DNA of 64,000 nt, from NCBI RefSeq assembly GCF_023515955.1, contig NZ_CP097322.1, positions 434,001 through 498,000 of the forward strand. Direction: 5' to 3'. The notes beneath the pieces are model-generated. The model saw nothing but the letters and a program-made list of their open reading frames with translations. It was not told the origin of the DNA and did not search any database. Source of the stretch: Streptomyces sp. RerS4 (lineage in GTDB: Bacteria; Actinomycetota; Actinomycetes; Streptomycetales; Streptomycetaceae). The position numbers were made by a program, and so were the translations under genes. Of the stretch, positions 1 to 9,222 are shown piece after piece; the first letter of the stretch is position 1, and the number at the start of each line of letters is the position of its first letter.

Positions 1-268
1 GCTCGCGCAGTACGAGCGCGCGGTCGCGCTCCTGCTGGCGGCCGGCTTCGCCAAGGAGCGCGTGATGCCGCTGCTGACCGGCCTGGAGAACCTGATCCTG
101 GGCTCGGCCCTGGACCTGGCGGCTCCTGAGGCGATGTGGGAACCGTCGCCGCAGACGCCGCTGTTGGCCGAGGCCCTGGCGACGGTGGGCGCGGGGCGCG
201 CGGACGCCGCCTTCGACCTGGGCGTGGCGGCCTTCCTGGCGTACGCGCGGGGGCTGTTGGAGCGGTAG
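1..268 (+). CDS. TetR/AcrR-family regulator, C-terminal end (partial)
   Basis: The window opens inside a gene; the open frame begins at base 2 and ends at the TAG at 266-268, about 88 residues. The helical, Leu/Ala-rich sequence (LLAAGFAKERVMPLLTGLEN, then a C-terminal segment ending AYARGLLER) resembles the ligand-binding C-terminal domain of TetR/AcrR repressors. The DNA-binding helix-turn-helix lies outside the window, so the assignment rests on this domain alone. The next gene starts about 170 bases downstream and is probably separate. Confidence 0.55.
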   Translation, partial: LAQYERAVALLLAAGFAKERVMPLLTGLENLILGSALDLAAPEAMWEPSPQTPLLAEALATVGAGRADAAFDLGVAAFLAYARGLLER

Positions 269-435
269 GGGCGGCCCGGTACGCGAGCATCACGTCCGGA
301 CCGGGTGCCCGGTTCAACGGGTCGCGCGGAAATCTTGGACAAGGCTGAACCGAATCCGTTCGCGATGACGTGTCTGCTCTCGTACGGCCAGTCACCTTCA
401 ACGCAGTCAGCGGCGTCTTTTTGAAGGAGTGTCGA

Positions 436-2331
436 GTGCCATCGGTCATCGTGGGGCGCACGGGTCCCTTCACCGGGCAGAGCGTGGTCCTGGGCAGCGA
501 GCCCCTGAGCTTCGGCCGCAAGAGCGACAACGTCGTCGTGATCGTCAGTCCCAGTGCCTCCCGGCTGCACGCCGAGATCCTCGCGGAGGGCGCCGGGTTC
601 GTCCTCTACGACCGGGAAAGCCGCAACGGCACCTTCGTCAACGACCAGCGCGTCACGCGGCATGTGCTGCGTCCGAACGACTGCATCCGGATCGGGGACG
701 AGACGTTCCTGTACGAGGCGCAGGACGCCATGGAGACGGTCATGGACCTCTCCCTCCTGGACATCCCCCGGCCGAGCGCCGCGGATCCCGGCACGCTGCG
801 GGTCACCGTCACCGGCGGCGGCCCGGTGGGCCTCGCCTTCGCCTTGGCGCTCGACGAGATGCTGCCCGGCCGGACCGCCATCACCCTCTACGACGGACGG
901 TGGACGAGGAAGGGGGCCGCGGTCGTCTGGAAGGACGAGACCGAGGGCAATTTCCGTCGTCAGCAGGTGGTGACCGTCCAGAGCCGGCAGTACCTCGCCC
1001 TGTCCGAGGAGGTGCTCGGCGCGTTGTTCGACGACGGCGGCGCCTACTCCGAGATGTGGCCCGTCGGCCCGGACTCCGTCGACGGCCGGCCGCCGCGCAA
1101 CATCCGGATCGCCCACATCGAGGACCGGTTGCTGGCCCTGGCGAACCGGAGGTCGGCGATCCGCCTGGTCCCCAGGCATTTCGACGTGGCGGAGCAGCAG
1201 GGCCGGCTCACCCAGGAGCACGTCCTGGTGGTCTGCGAGGGCGGCCGCTCCCGCACGCGCGAGCACTACGCCGACCGCTTCGGCACGGCCGACGCCTCGA
1301 TCTACTCCCTCGACGGGGAGCACCTCCAGGACATCGTGCTGGGCTTGCGCGTCAAGTCGCGGCTGCCGGACCCGATGAGCGTGCTGCTGACCGTGTCGCA
1401 GAACCGCTTCCTCCTCAACTCGCTGCGCGGCGAGGGCTTCCTCAACATGCGGCTCACCCGGGAGGAGGCCAGGAACGTCATCGGGATCGACCCGGTCCGC
1501 CAGGTCTTCGAGGAGTGCATCGCCAGCCGCCCCTGCCTGATGAGCCGGCAGGAGGAGGACAACGAGTTCCGCTGCCCCACCCACGGAACACTCTTCCTGC
1601 CCGCGCTGTTGCGCGGTTCGCCGCTGTGGAAGGAGATCCGGCAGGGCCTCAGCCTGTTCGGTGTCGCCGAGGACGACCTGTCCGCGATCACGTCGTTCCG
1701 GCTGGACATGGTGCAGCGCCCGCGGTTCACCGCGCAGTTGCACCGTCCGACCCCGACCAGCCCCGGCACCTACGGCTTCCTCTTGGGCGACGCGGCCAAC
1801 GCCATCCACTTCTGGCCGGGCCGGGGCCTCAACAGCGGCCTCGCCTCCGCCACGTCGCTGGCCCGCTCGCTCAGTCGTGCCTGGCGGGGCAAGCCGCTGC
1901 GGGACGCCGACTTCATCCGGCACGAGGCGGCGATGTCCATGCTCCAGTACCGGCACAAGAGCCGGGCCTGGAACGCCATGGTGACCACCGACGAGCAGGG
2001 CGTCACCCGCGCCATCAAGGACGTCATCGCGCGCAGCGCGGAGGCCGGCGGCGGCGCCGCGTCCGGCGACGACCTGGACGCGCTGCTGGACCGGATGGCC
2101 GGGATCCGCGAGCGGCTGGCGCCCCGGCTGCCCGGCCTGCCCACGGACAAGGAGCTCCGCTCCCACCTCGCCTCGATCGCCCCCGCCACCCTGCGCGCCC
2201 TGCGCGAGAGCGGCGCGTGGGACACCCTGATCGTCGGCGGTGAGGAGGCCGACATCGACCTCTTCTACCAGTCGGACTCCCCCGTCTTCGTCCCCCGCCC
2301 GGCCGACCCCCGGGCCCTCCCGCTGTCCTGA
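436..2331 (+). CDS. FHA domain fused to FAD-dependent monooxygenase-like domain
   Basis: About 631 residues. The GTG at 436 is chosen because GAAGGAG (423-429) sits six bases upstream; an in-frame start at 370 has no ribosome site. Residues 1 to about 95 form an FHA phosphothreonine-binding fold with FGR, SRLHAE, RNGTFVN and RIGDETF motifs. A nucleotide-binding loop follows (VTVTGGGPVGLAFALAL, about residues 121-140). Near residue 450 there is a flavin-hydroxylase-type GD motif (GFLLGDAANAIHFWPGRG). This arrangement suggests an FAD enzyme or degenerate FAD sensor recruited to Ser/Thr-kinase substrates through the FHA domain. The FAD half resembles the PHBH/MICAL superfamily, but the substrate cannot be inferred. 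No signal peptide or membrane segment is seen, so it is cytoplasmic. An ArAE exporter gene lies 180 bases downstream. Confidence 0.75.
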   Translation: MPSVIVGRTGPFTGQSVVLGSEPLSFGRKSDNVVVIVSPSASRLHAEILAEGAGFVLYDRESRNGTFVNDQRVTRHVLRPNDCIRIGDETFLYEAQDAMETVMDLSLLDIPRPSAADPGTLRVTVTGGGPVGLAFALALDEMLPGRTAITLYDGRWTRKGAAVVWKDETEGNFRRQQVVTVQSRQYLALSEEVLGALFDDGGAYSEMWPVGPDSVDGRPPRNIRIAHIEDRLLALANRRSAIRLVPRHFDVAEQQGRLTQEHVLVVCEGGRSRTREHYADRFGTADASIYSLDGEHLQDIVLGLRVKSRLPDPMSVLLTVSQNRFLLNSLRGEGFLNMRLTREEARNVIGIDPVRQVFEECIASRPCLMSRQEEDNEFRCPTHGTLFLPALLRGSPLWKEIRQGLSLFGVAEDDLSAITSFRLDMVQRPRFTAQLHRPTPTSPGTYGFLLGDAANAIHFWPGRGLNSGLASATSLARSLSRAWRGKPLRDADFIRHEAAMSMLQYRHKSRAWNAMVTTDEQGVTRAIKDVIARSAEAGGGAASGDDLDALLDRMAGIRERLAPRLPGLPTDKELRSHLASIAPATLRALRESGAWDTLIVGGEEADIDLFYQSDSPVFVPRPADPRALPLS

Positions 2332-2511
2332 GGGGGCGTCGGTGGGCCGTCCGGGTGTCCGGGCGGCCCCCGCCGCCGTTGCCCTCCGGGTCGGATGCAG
2401 CGACGCCGCGCCGCTCTCGCCTCGGCCGTAGTCATGAACCGGGTGGCCCGCGTCGCCGCCGTCACGTGGGGGACGCGTGGTGCGGATGGTTTTTCGGGAA
2501 GGCTGGGACGT

Positions 2512-3717
2512 ATGCCGGAAGTCATCGTTCCCGTACGTTCCCTGGTCCGCCGCCGTCGGGAGCCGATCGTCGTCCAGACGTTCCGCTCGACGGCGGCGGC
2601 CGTGGTGTCCTATGTCGTCGCGCTCGGGCTGAGCAGTGAGCCGGCTCCCCTGACGGCGCCGCTGACGGCGCTGCTCGTCGTACAGGTCACCCTCTACACC
2701 ACGCTCACCACCGGGATCAGACGGGTGAACTCCGTCGTCGCGGGCGTCCTGGTCGCCATCGGGTTCAGCGCCCTCGTCGGCCTGACCTGGTGGAGTCTGG
2801 GCCTGGTGATCCTCACCTCGCTGGTCGTCGGCCATCTGGTGCGGGTCGACGAGTTCGTCCCCGAGGTCGCGATCAGCGCGATGCTGGTCCTCGGGGTGAC
2901 CCGGGTCGCGGCGACCGCCTGGGACCGCGTACTCGAAACGCTGATCGGGGCCGTCGTAGGGCTCCTCTTCAACCTCTTCCTCGCGCCGCCGGTGTGGGTG
3001 GCGCCCGCGAACGAGGCGATCGCCTCGCTGTCCGGGCGGATGCGCGGCCTGCTCCGCCACATCGGCGACGAGCTCGCGGAGCACACGCCCGTCGAGAAGG
3101 CGGCGGCCCGGCTGCACGAGGCGCGACGTCTGGACAACGACATCGCCCAGGTGGACTCGGCGCTGCGGCAGGCCGAGGACAGCCTGCGCCTCAATCCGCG
3201 GGTGAAGGAGGGGCTGCTCTTCCGGCTGGTGCTCCGTACGGGTCTGGACACGCTGGAGATCTGCGCCGTGGTGCTGCGGGTGTGCTGCCGCACGCTGACG
3301 GACCTGGCCAAGGCGCGTACGGAGGGCTCGCTGTTCCCGGAGGAGGCCGCGACGGCGCTGCGCGAGCTGTTCGGTCACATGGCGGTCGCGGTCGAGAACT
3401 TCGCGGTCCTGATCACCGCCCAGATCAGCGCGAGTGCCGAGGAGGCGGAGACCAGGCTGGCGCGGGAGCTGGAGGCGGCCCGCGCCAGCCGCGAGCGGGC
3501 GGCGCGCCTGCTGCTGGAGCAGGCGCGCTCCCACCCGGCGGAATGGCAGCTGTACGGGGCCCTGCTCGCGGAGGTCGACCGGGTGCTGGACGAGCTCGGC
3601 GTGGAGAAGCGTTCCGAACGCCTCGTGGAGGAGCTCGACCGGCACTCGCGCACCCGGCGCGCCCGCGCCCCGAGACTGCGGCGGCTGTGGCGTCGCGAGG
3701 CGGGGGCGCGCCGCTGA
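2512..3717 (+). CDS. Aromatic acid exporter (ArAE/FUSC-like) membrane protein
   Basis: 401 residues from ATG 2512, preceded by GGGAAGG (2496-2502). An upstream in-frame ATG at 2395 would add a poorly hydrophobic leader and is not favoured. The first half holds five to six membrane helices (for example AAVVSYVVALGLSS, LVILTSLVVGHLV and LIGAVVGLLFNLFLAPPVWV). The second half is a long, charged, Glu/Arg-rich helical cytoplasmic domain. This layout is typical of the aromatic acid exporter family (DUF939/FUSC), which is thought to export aromatic carboxylates, but the substrate here is unknown. The gene converges on the esterase gene, whose end lies 12 bases away. Confidence 0.75.
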   Translation: MPEVIVPVRSLVRRRREPIVVQTFRSTAAAVVSYVVALGLSSEPAPLTAPLTALLVVQVTLYTTLTTGIRRVNSVVAGVLVAIGFSALVGLTWWSLGLVILTSLVVGHLVRVDEFVPEVAISAMLVLGVTRVAATAWDRVLETLIGAVVGLLFNLFLAPPVWVAPANEAIASLSGRMRGLLRHIGDELAEHTPVEKAAARLHEARRLDNDIAQVDSALRQAEDSLRLNPRVKEGLLFRLVLRTGLDTLEICAVVLRVCCRTLTDLAKARTEGSLFPEEAATALRELFGHMAVAVENFAVLITAQISASAEEAETRLARELEAARASRERAARLLLEQARSHPAEWQLYGALLAEVDRVLDELGVEKRSERLVEELDRHSRTRRARAPRLRRLWRREAGARR

Positions 3718-3729
3718 GGGCGGCGAACG

Positions 3730-4761
3730 TCAGGAGGCGAAGTGCCTTTCGAGCCGGGGGATCAGGTCCCGCAGGTCCTCCTCCCAGCAGCCGGCGTTGT
3801 GGCCGCCGTCGCACTGGGTGCCCCAGCCGGAGCCGTCGCCGTAGTTCACGTAGTGGTAGGTCATGCCCAGGGCGTCCATCGCGTTCTTGACGTGCTTGGA
3901 CGCCGCTTCGAGCCAGAATTCGAGATCGCCGGGCGAGCCGCCTCCGTTGCCCACGTAGATCGAGACGCCGACTGCGCCCTGTTTGATCCTGTCCATGTGC
4001 TGTGACGGGTCGACCTCGTTCCACCGCCAGTCGGCGTTGAACACCGGGTAGGGCGAGCCGAACGCGGCGTCACTGTGCACGGAGGGCTCGTAGGCGACGA
4101 GCGAGGCGACGACGGCCAGCCGCAGGTCCATGGACCTGACCGACAGGTCGATGTCGCCGGACAGGGAGGCGGTCTGGCTGAACAGGTCGGGACGCGCCTG
4201 GGCGTAGTGGAGGGCTCCGAAGCCGCCCATGGAGATGCCGGCGACGGCCCGCGCCTTCTTGGTGGCGATGGTCCGCAGGTTCGCGTCGATGAACGGGATC
4301 ACCTGCCTGAGGTGGAAGTTCTCCCAGTTCTGGGCACCGGCCTTGGTCTTCTGATCGAGCCAGTTGGCATACCAGCCGCGGGCGCCGCCGTCCGGGATGA
4401 CGGTGATCATCCGGTCCGACATGCTCAGTGCGGGGTAGTTCTGCTGGATCGGGTCGTCGGGTGATCCGTGCAGGAAGTACATCACCGGGTACCGGCGGCC
4501 CGGGTCGTCGTAGTAGCCGCGCGGCAGGATGATCTTGATGTGCTGCTCACCCGCGACCTCGGGCGTGGTCACCGTGATCCAGAAGTTGGTGCCATCGCCG
4601 GTCGCGGTGCCGACCTGGGTCAGGCCGAACCCGTTCGTCATCGGCGGTGGCGTCGTCTCGTCGGCGGCCTGTGCGGCACCTGCCGGCACGGCCACGGCGA
4701 TGGCCACGGTGGCGACCGTCCACGCCACCAGCACGCGCCACCAGTTCGTTTTCCTTCTCAC
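3730..4761 (-). CDS. Secreted esterase (esterase D/antigen 85-like alpha/beta hydrolase)
   Basis: 343 residues from GTG 4761, with GAGGAAG just upstream on the minus strand. The N-terminus is a Sec-type signal peptide (VRRKTNWW then a hydrophobic stretch ending GAAQAADE). The body matches the putative-esterase family (Pfam Esterase): the HGSP oxyanion segment, the nucleophile motif GISMGGFG with Ser177, and a candidate catalytic His321 in DGGHNAGC. It follows the acylase gene by 47 bases on the same strand, so the two are probably co-transcribed. Both products are exported hydrolases and may act on the same acylated substrate, but that is inference. The substrate is unknown. Confidence 0.85.
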   Translation of the reverse strand: MRRKTNWWRVLVAWTVATVAIAVAVPAGAAQAADETTPPPMTNGFGLTQVGTATGDGTNFWITVTTPEVAGEQHIKIILPRGYYDDPGRRYPVMYFLHGSPDDPIQQNYPALSMSDRMITVIPDGGARGWYANWLDQKTKAGAQNWENFHLRQVIPFIDANLRTIATKKARAVAGISMGGFGALHYAQARPDLFSQTASLSGDIDLSVRSMDLRLAVVASLVAYEPSVHSDAAFGSPYPVFNADWRWNEVDPSQHMDRIKQGAVGVSIYVGNGGGSPGDLEFWLEAASKHVKNAMDALGMTYHYVNYGDGSGWGTQCDGGHNAGCWEEDLRDLIPRLERHFAS

Positions 4762-4808
4762 ACCGCTTCCTCTCGTGATCCTCGTCGTTGCGGCGATTCG
4801 CGTCGATC

Positions 4809-7256
4809 TCAGTCGAGGACCTTGACCACCAAGGCCGGCGAGGCCGCGATCTGGTCCTCGGTGAACCGCTCGGTCACCCACTGGCCGGCCGAGAACAGCC
4901 GGGTCTGATCGGCGTGGTGCGGTGAGTTCGGGTTGGCCGACTGGGAGTAGGCCATGACGGAAAGCGCCTGTGGCGGGCCGTCGGCGGTGAATCGGACCTG
5001 CTGGATGAAGCTGGACCCGAAGACGATGTCGAACGCGCCGTCGACCTGGCCGGGTGTGATCACGTTCAGCACGCCCAGTTGGCTGATCGCGCCGTGGATC
5101 GGGATCCGCTCACCACCGCGGGTGACCTTCTGCACGTCCGACAGCGGGGCGTTCAGCGCGATGCCGGCCTTGCGCAGCGCGAGAACGGCCCGGCCGAACG
5201 CGTCACGGACGGCCGAGCTTCCGGAGTCCAGTGAATTGGGCGTGTGCACCGGGTCCTTGGGGTCGAAGGGAACCCGCCACGGGAGTTTCTCGATGCCCTG
5301 TCCGCCTTGCAGGAAGGACCAGTAGGTCGCGAACAGCCAGGATCCCCGGCTCGCCGCCGTGTAGTCGTGGTCCTGCCAGGCGGCGAGGATCGGACATGCC
5401 TCGCTCACGTTGACCAGGTTCCCGTCCACCAGGATCAGCCCGAACGGAACGCTCCCGCACATCGACACCGTGGCGTTGAGGGCCAGGTCGGCCGCCCTGC
5501 TGTTGTCGGCGAACAGCAACTTCCCCATGGTCTCCGGTGTGAAGCCCCTGCCCGGCAGGCCGTCGGTGCCGTCGATCCGCTTCCGCGCGGTCAGGATGAG
5601 CTCCTGGGTGCGCAGCGAGCGGGGTGCCCCGGTGTCGCCCATCACCCTGGGGAAGGCGAGCGGCTGCTCGGGGTTGGCCAGCCAGGCGCTGTCGTTGGCG
5701 TTGCCGACGAAGTCGGAGCGGATCAGGCGTGGTTGCCCGTGCGGGTCCAGCAGTCCCGGCGCGACCGCGTTCGGGTCGTCGGGCCAGTCGCACGCGCTGC
5801 GCTTGCCGTCGAGGACGGAGATCGGCGGCACGTTCGGCAGCCGTGGCGACTGGTGGAACAGCAGCCGGCCGGTCAGGGTGAGGCAGGACTCCGCGTGCTC
5901 GTCGGTGATGTTCGGGGTGGCCTGGATGTCCGCGTAGAGCGCCTTGCCGTTGCGGTCGGAGGCGACGGTGTTGAAGAAGGGGACGCCCTGCGTGGTCTCC
6001 AGGACGTTCACGACGTCGTTGACGTCCTTCGCCTGGTCGAGGCGGAACCAGGTGTTCAACGCACGCAGGTTGTCCATGTTCACGTCGCGCACCGCGTGCG
6101 CGCTGACCACCCAGGGCAAGGGGACGCCCTGCATCGATGTGGTGATCGGGCCGTAGCGGGTGGACCACAACGTCCTGGTGACCCTGCCGAGGGAGCCGTC
6201 CGCGTTCAGTACGTCGACACCGACCTGCTGCGAGGTCATCTGCTCCCAGGCGCCGTCGACCAGGTACTTGGTGGGGTTCAGCGGATCCACCTGGACGTCG
6301 AACAGTCCGAACGGCGCCACCGTGGCGACCGTGTGGCTCCAGGCGACGTCGTCGTTGTAGCCGATGTTCACCGCGGGGAATCCGAGCAGGCTCGCCCCGG
6401 AGACGTTGATCTTTCCCGGGATCGTCAGCTGGCTCTGCCACATGCGGTTCTTGCCCTGCCACGGAAAGTGCGGGTTGGCCAGGAGCATGGCGGTGCCACC
6501 GGACACGCCCTGTGAACCGACCGCCAACGCGTTGCTGCCCATGCTCTGTTCCCGACTCACCGCCATCGCGTCGCGGATCTTCGCCGCGGTCTCCTCGGGG
6601 GGTGAGGACGCCGACTGCGCGACGGCCGAGGCTCCCGGAGGCGCGGCGTTCACCTGGCCGTCCAGCAGCGGATCGGCGCTGCCCATGATGATCTCGGCGT
6701 GCGCGTGCCGGTAGACGTCCAGCTCCGTGATGGGTCGCACCCAGGCCGCACCGCGACAGGCCGGGTCGGAGATGTTGTTCGCGCCCGTCTCGGCCAGGTA
6801 CCTGTTGTATCCCTGGACGTAGCCCCGTATGGCCTCTTTGACCTCCGGCTCCGGCCCGTCGGGGGCGGGCCGGTCGAGCAGCCGCTCCACCACCCGGTTG
6901 TCGTTGATCCGCTGGAAGTACAGGTCGCTGTTGAGGTTGGTGGTGGTGTTCTGACGCTCGCCGGGGCTCGCCTTGCCGTCAGGGCCCAGATGGCGGGACC
7001 GCTGGGCGTTGACCATCAGATACGTGTCGGCCAACGTACAGATGTTGTCCTTGGCCGCCGCGTATCCGTAGCCCTTCCCCAGCCCCTCCCAGTTCGAGGC
7101 GATGATGTGCGGGATGCCGTATTCGGTGTAACGGATCGTCGGCTTGTCCGGCCCCTGCGCCGAGGCGGGCGACCCGGCGGCCGTCATCGTGCTCATCACC
7201 GCCACCGCGGCCGTGACCGCCACCGGCAGCCTCGCTCTGAATCTCCTGCGCGCCAT
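4809..7256 (-). CDS. Secreted penicillin acylase-family amidohydrolase (aculeacin A/AHL acylase-like)
   Basis: 815 residues from ATG 7256. A Sec or Tat-like signal peptide ([11 protein letters not shown], cleavage near ASA/QG at about 33) is followed by the Ntn-hydrolase alpha chain, a spacer and a beta chain. In [10 protein letters not shown] the predicted autocatalytic cleavage leaves Ser241 as the N-terminal nucleophile. The [17 protein letters not shown] start and the later HFPWQG segment fit the aculeacin A acylase, cyclic lipopeptide acylase and acyl-homoserine-lactone acylase group of Streptomyces. It would remove long acyl side chains by amide hydrolysis outside the cell. It is first gene of a likely two-gene operon with the esterase. 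Whether it acts on AHLs, lipopeptides or penicillins cannot be told from sequence. Confidence 0.87.
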   Translation of the reverse strand: MARRRFRARLPVAVTAAVAVMSTMTAAGSPASAQGPDKPTIRYTEYGIPHIIASNWEGLGKGYGYAAAKDNICTLADTYLMVNAQRSRHLGPDGKASPGERQNTTTNLNSDLYFQRINDNRVVERLLDRPAPDGPEPEVKEAIRGYVQGYNRYLAETGANNISDPACRGAAWVRPITELDVYRHAHAEIIMGSADPLLDGQVNAAPPGASAVAQSASSPPEETAAKIRDAMAVSREQSMGSNALAVGSQGVSGGTAMLLANPHFPWQGKNRMWQSQLTIPGKINVSGASLLGFPAVNIGYNDDVAWSHTVATVAPFGLFDVQVDPLNPTKYLVDGAWEQMTSQQVGVDVLNADGSLGRVTRTLWSTRYGPITTSMQGVPLPWVVSAHAVRDVNMDNLRALNTWFRLDQAKDVNDVVNVLETTQGVPFFNTVASDRNGKALYADIQATPNITDEHAESCLTLTGRLLFHQSPRLPNVPPISVLDGKRSACDWPDDPNAVAPGLLDPHGQPRLIRSDFVGNANDSAWLANPEQPLAFPRVMGDTGAPRSLRTQELILTARKRIDGTDGLPGRGFTPETMGKLLFADNSRAADLALNATVSMCGSVPFGLILVDGNLVNVSEACPILAAWQDHDYTAASRGSWLFATYWSFLQGGQGIEKLPWRVPFDPKDPVHTPNSLDSGSSAVRDAFGRAVLALRKAGIALNAPLSDVQKVTRGGERIPIHGAISQLGVLNVITPGQVDGAFDIVFGSSFIQQVRFTADGPPQALSVMAYSQSANPNSPHHADQTRLFSAGQWVTERFTEDQIAASPALVVKVLD

Positions 7257-7313
7257 CGAGCCGTCCTTCCCCTGAGGTCCTTCGTGCGGACGCCGGCCAC
7301 GTTAAGGAGGGCC

Positions 7314-7367
7314 GATGAAATCCCGATGGAGTCGCCGCCCCGGCGAAAACGCGGGTTTCATCGGGAT
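7314..7367. repeat. Interlocked inverted repeat between acylase and secreted hydrolase genes
   Basis: ATCCCGATG at 7320-7328 is mirrored by CATCGGGAT at 7359-7367, and GATGAAA at 7314-7320 by TTTCATC at 7356-7362. The repeat lies between two divergent genes and could be an operator or the base of an RNA hairpin. Confidence 0.5.
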
Positions 7368-7398
7368 GTCATCGACCGCCGGCACGGTCGTCCGGTGA
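7315..7398 (+). CDS. Possible 27-residue leader or small protein
   Basis: The near-consensus ribosome site TAAGGAGG (7303-7310) lies four bases before ATG 7315. The frame then runs 27 codons to TGA at 7396-7398 (MKSRWSRRPGENAGF...TVVR). The peptide is basic, has no signal peptide and matches nothing I recognise. It ends about 70 bases before the secreted hydrolase gene and sits inside the inverted repeat of this intergenic region, so a leader-peptide role is conceivable. The ribosome site is the only real support. It could be fortuitous. Confidence 0.25.
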   Translation: MKSRWSRRPGENAGFIGMSSTAGTVVR

Positions 7399-7466
7399 CC
7401 TCGGCCGACCGCGTCGCGTCGCATCGGCAGGCGTACGCGGAGGCCACCTACTCGGGAAGGATCGAC

Positions 7467-8135
7467 ATGCGAGCCAGAAGGATCGGGGCCGTGTTGGCGG
7501 GGCTTCTGCTGACCGTCGGGCTGTCGGCGGTACAGGGGGCGACAGCGCCGGTGGCCACGGCGCAGGCGGCGGCCTCGTGCGAGGGCACGTACACGATCGT
7601 CGTCGGAGGCACCGGCAGTTCCTGGAACAACGACGGCTTCCACGGCAACATCCAGCAGCACGTCGGATACCCGACCCAGATCCCCAACGGCGCGAGCACG
7701 CGGGCGGGCGTCAACGAGCTGAACCGGCTGGTCCGCGACCAACGCGCCGCGTGTCCGGGCCAGCACGTCAAGATGGGCGGGTACTCGCTGGGCGCCGCGG
7801 TGGTGCACGTCTGGGTCACCGAGAACTGGCAGACGTTCGACAACGTCAACGCCATCCTCATCGCCGACCCCAAGCGCCAGGGCCCTCCCGGTGCCAACGG
7901 TGGATCCGTGCCGTTCGGCGGGCTCGTCGGTGCTCCGCTCGCGGGCGCCGACCGGTTCTTCGGCAACGTGCCCGTCAAGACGATCTGTCACTGGGACTAC
8001 GTCTGCGACGAGTCCGCCGGCATCTGGACCTACCCGAACAACCACGTCCGGAACTACCCCGAAGACTTCAACATGGATCACCACAACGACACCGCCAACG
8101 AGCAGTGGTACAACGGCCGCTGGTACCCCTGGTAG
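7467..8135 (+). CDS. Secreted cutinase/PE-PPE-like serine hydrolase
   Basis: 222 residues from ATG 7467, with GGAAGG six bases upstream. A signal peptide (MRARRIGAVLAGLLLTVGLS, cleavage near AQAA/ASC) precedes a compact alpha/beta-hydrolase. The nucleophile elbow is GGYSLGA with Ser107. An Asp (DPKRQG) and a His (the NMDHHND region) are candidate partners. The pattern resembles the cutinase and mycobacterial PE-PPE C-terminal hydrolase families. It probably cleaves esters outside the cell. It is divergent from the acylase operon and convergent with the SARP regulator. The natural substrate is unknown. Confidence 0.75.
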   Translation: MRARRIGAVLAGLLLTVGLSAVQGATAPVATAQAAASCEGTYTIVVGGTGSSWNNDGFHGNIQQHVGYPTQIPNGASTRAGVNELNRLVRDQRAACPGQHVKMGGYSLGAAVVHVWVTENWQTFDNVNAILIADPKRQGPPGANGGSVPFGGLVGAPLAGADRFFGNVPVKTICHWDYVCDESAGIWTYPNNHVRNYPEDFNMDHHNDTANEQWYNGRWYPW

Positions 8136-8160
8136 CCAGTGCCTGGGGACAGGGACTCCT

Positions 8161-9222
8161 TCACCACCTGTCAACGGCCGGGAAATCGGCCGCTGACGGG
8201 TGGTGGTCCCCTTGCCGGATCACCTCGTACGTCCGCCGCAGCATCCGGCTCGGGGCAACCCCGAGGTCGTCGGCCAGCCGGCGGCGGGCGCGGGCGAACA
8301 CGGTCAGGGCGTCGGTCCGTCGGCCGCTCCGGTGGAGCGCGCGCATCAGCATCGCGGCCACCGGCTCGTTCAGCGGGTACGCCGCGGACAGCGCGAACAG
8401 CTCGTCGATCGCTTCGAGGTGCCGGCCCAGCCGCAGTTGCCACTCCACCTTGCGCTGCATGACGGCGACCCTGCGCTCGGCGAGCCGCAGCCGCTCCAGT
8501 TCGGCGAGCGGGCCGGGTAGACCGGCCAGGGGCTCGCCGCGAAACAGCTCCAGCGCCTGGGAACTCAGGCGGACCACCTCGGTCGCCTCGCCGGCGCGAT
8601 GGGCCCTTCCCACCTCGGTGAGCAGTTCCTCCATGCGTGCCACGTCCACGTGGACCGCGCCGGGGGCCAGCCGGTAGCCACAGCGGTCGTGTTCGATCAC
8701 CGAGTCCGGGCTGTCCCCGAGGCGCAAGGTCTTGCGCAGGCGGTAGATGTACACCGGCACCACGTTGGTGAGCGGCGGCTCCATCCCCCACACGGCGTCG
8801 AGCAGTTCCTGCCGGCTGACGGTCCGGCCGCCGCCCAGCGCGAGCGCCGCCAGTACGGACTGTTGGCGCAGGTGCCCCAGGTTCAGGGGCCGCCCGTCCC
8901 GCCAGGCCCGCAGCGGTCCGAGTACGGAGATCCGTACCGTCGGTACGGCCGGTGTCCGGGCGGCGACAGGGGACGGCGACGGGCTCGCCGTCCGCGTCCG
9001 GGGGCCGCGGCCGGGGACGACCAGGCCGCAGTCGAAGGCGTGGACGATGGCGGCGGCCCGGTCGCGCAGGCCGAGTCGGGCGAGGATGCGCGCGAGGTGT
9101 CCGGCCACCGCGTCCTCGGGGATGGCCAGGTCGGCGGCGATCTCGTCGTCCCGCAGGCCGCAGCCGACCGCGTGGAGCACCTCGCGCTCCTGGTGCCCGA
9201 GCATGGTGGCGGTCGTCGACAT
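8161..9222 (-). CDS. LuxR-type HTH fused to SARP (BTAD) transcriptional regulator
   Basis: 353 residues. Residues about 8-65 look like a LuxR/GerE helix-turn-helix (EREVLHAVGCGLRDDEIAAD, then HLARILARLGLRDR). After a Ser/Pro/Thr linker, about residues 95-185 form an OmpR-type winged helix (VRISVLGPLRAWRDGRPLNLG, ELLDAVWG, YIYRLRKTL). Residues about 190-340 are the helical bacterial transcriptional activation domain of SARPs. SARPs usually activate secondary-metabolite genes. Two DNA-binding domains in one chain is unusual. It stands alone, convergent with the secreted hydrolase and divergent from the SMR pair, and no biosynthetic cluster is adjacent. Confidence 0.8.
   Translation of the reverse strand: MSTTATMLGHQEREVLHAVGCGLRDDEIAADLAIPEDAVAGHLARILARLGLRDRAAAIVHAFDCGLVVPGRGPRTRTASPSPSPVAARTPAVPTVRISVLGPLRAWRDGRPLNLGHLRQQSVLAALALGGGRTVSRQELLDAVWGMEPPLTNVVPVYIYRLRKTLRLGDSPDSVIEHDRCGYRLAPGAVHVDVARMEELLTEVGRAHRAGEATEVVRLSSQALELFRGEPLAGLPGPLAELERLRLAERRVAVMQRKVEWQLRLGRHLEAIDELFALSAAYPLNEPVAAMLMRALHRSGRRTDALTVFARARRRLADDLGVAPSRMLRRTYEVIRQGDHHPSAADFPAVDRW

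Noticed and set aside
5203..6515. Long frames on the plus strand opposite the acylase gene
   Set aside because: They lack ribosome sites and are mirror-frame shadows of the acylase coding sequence.
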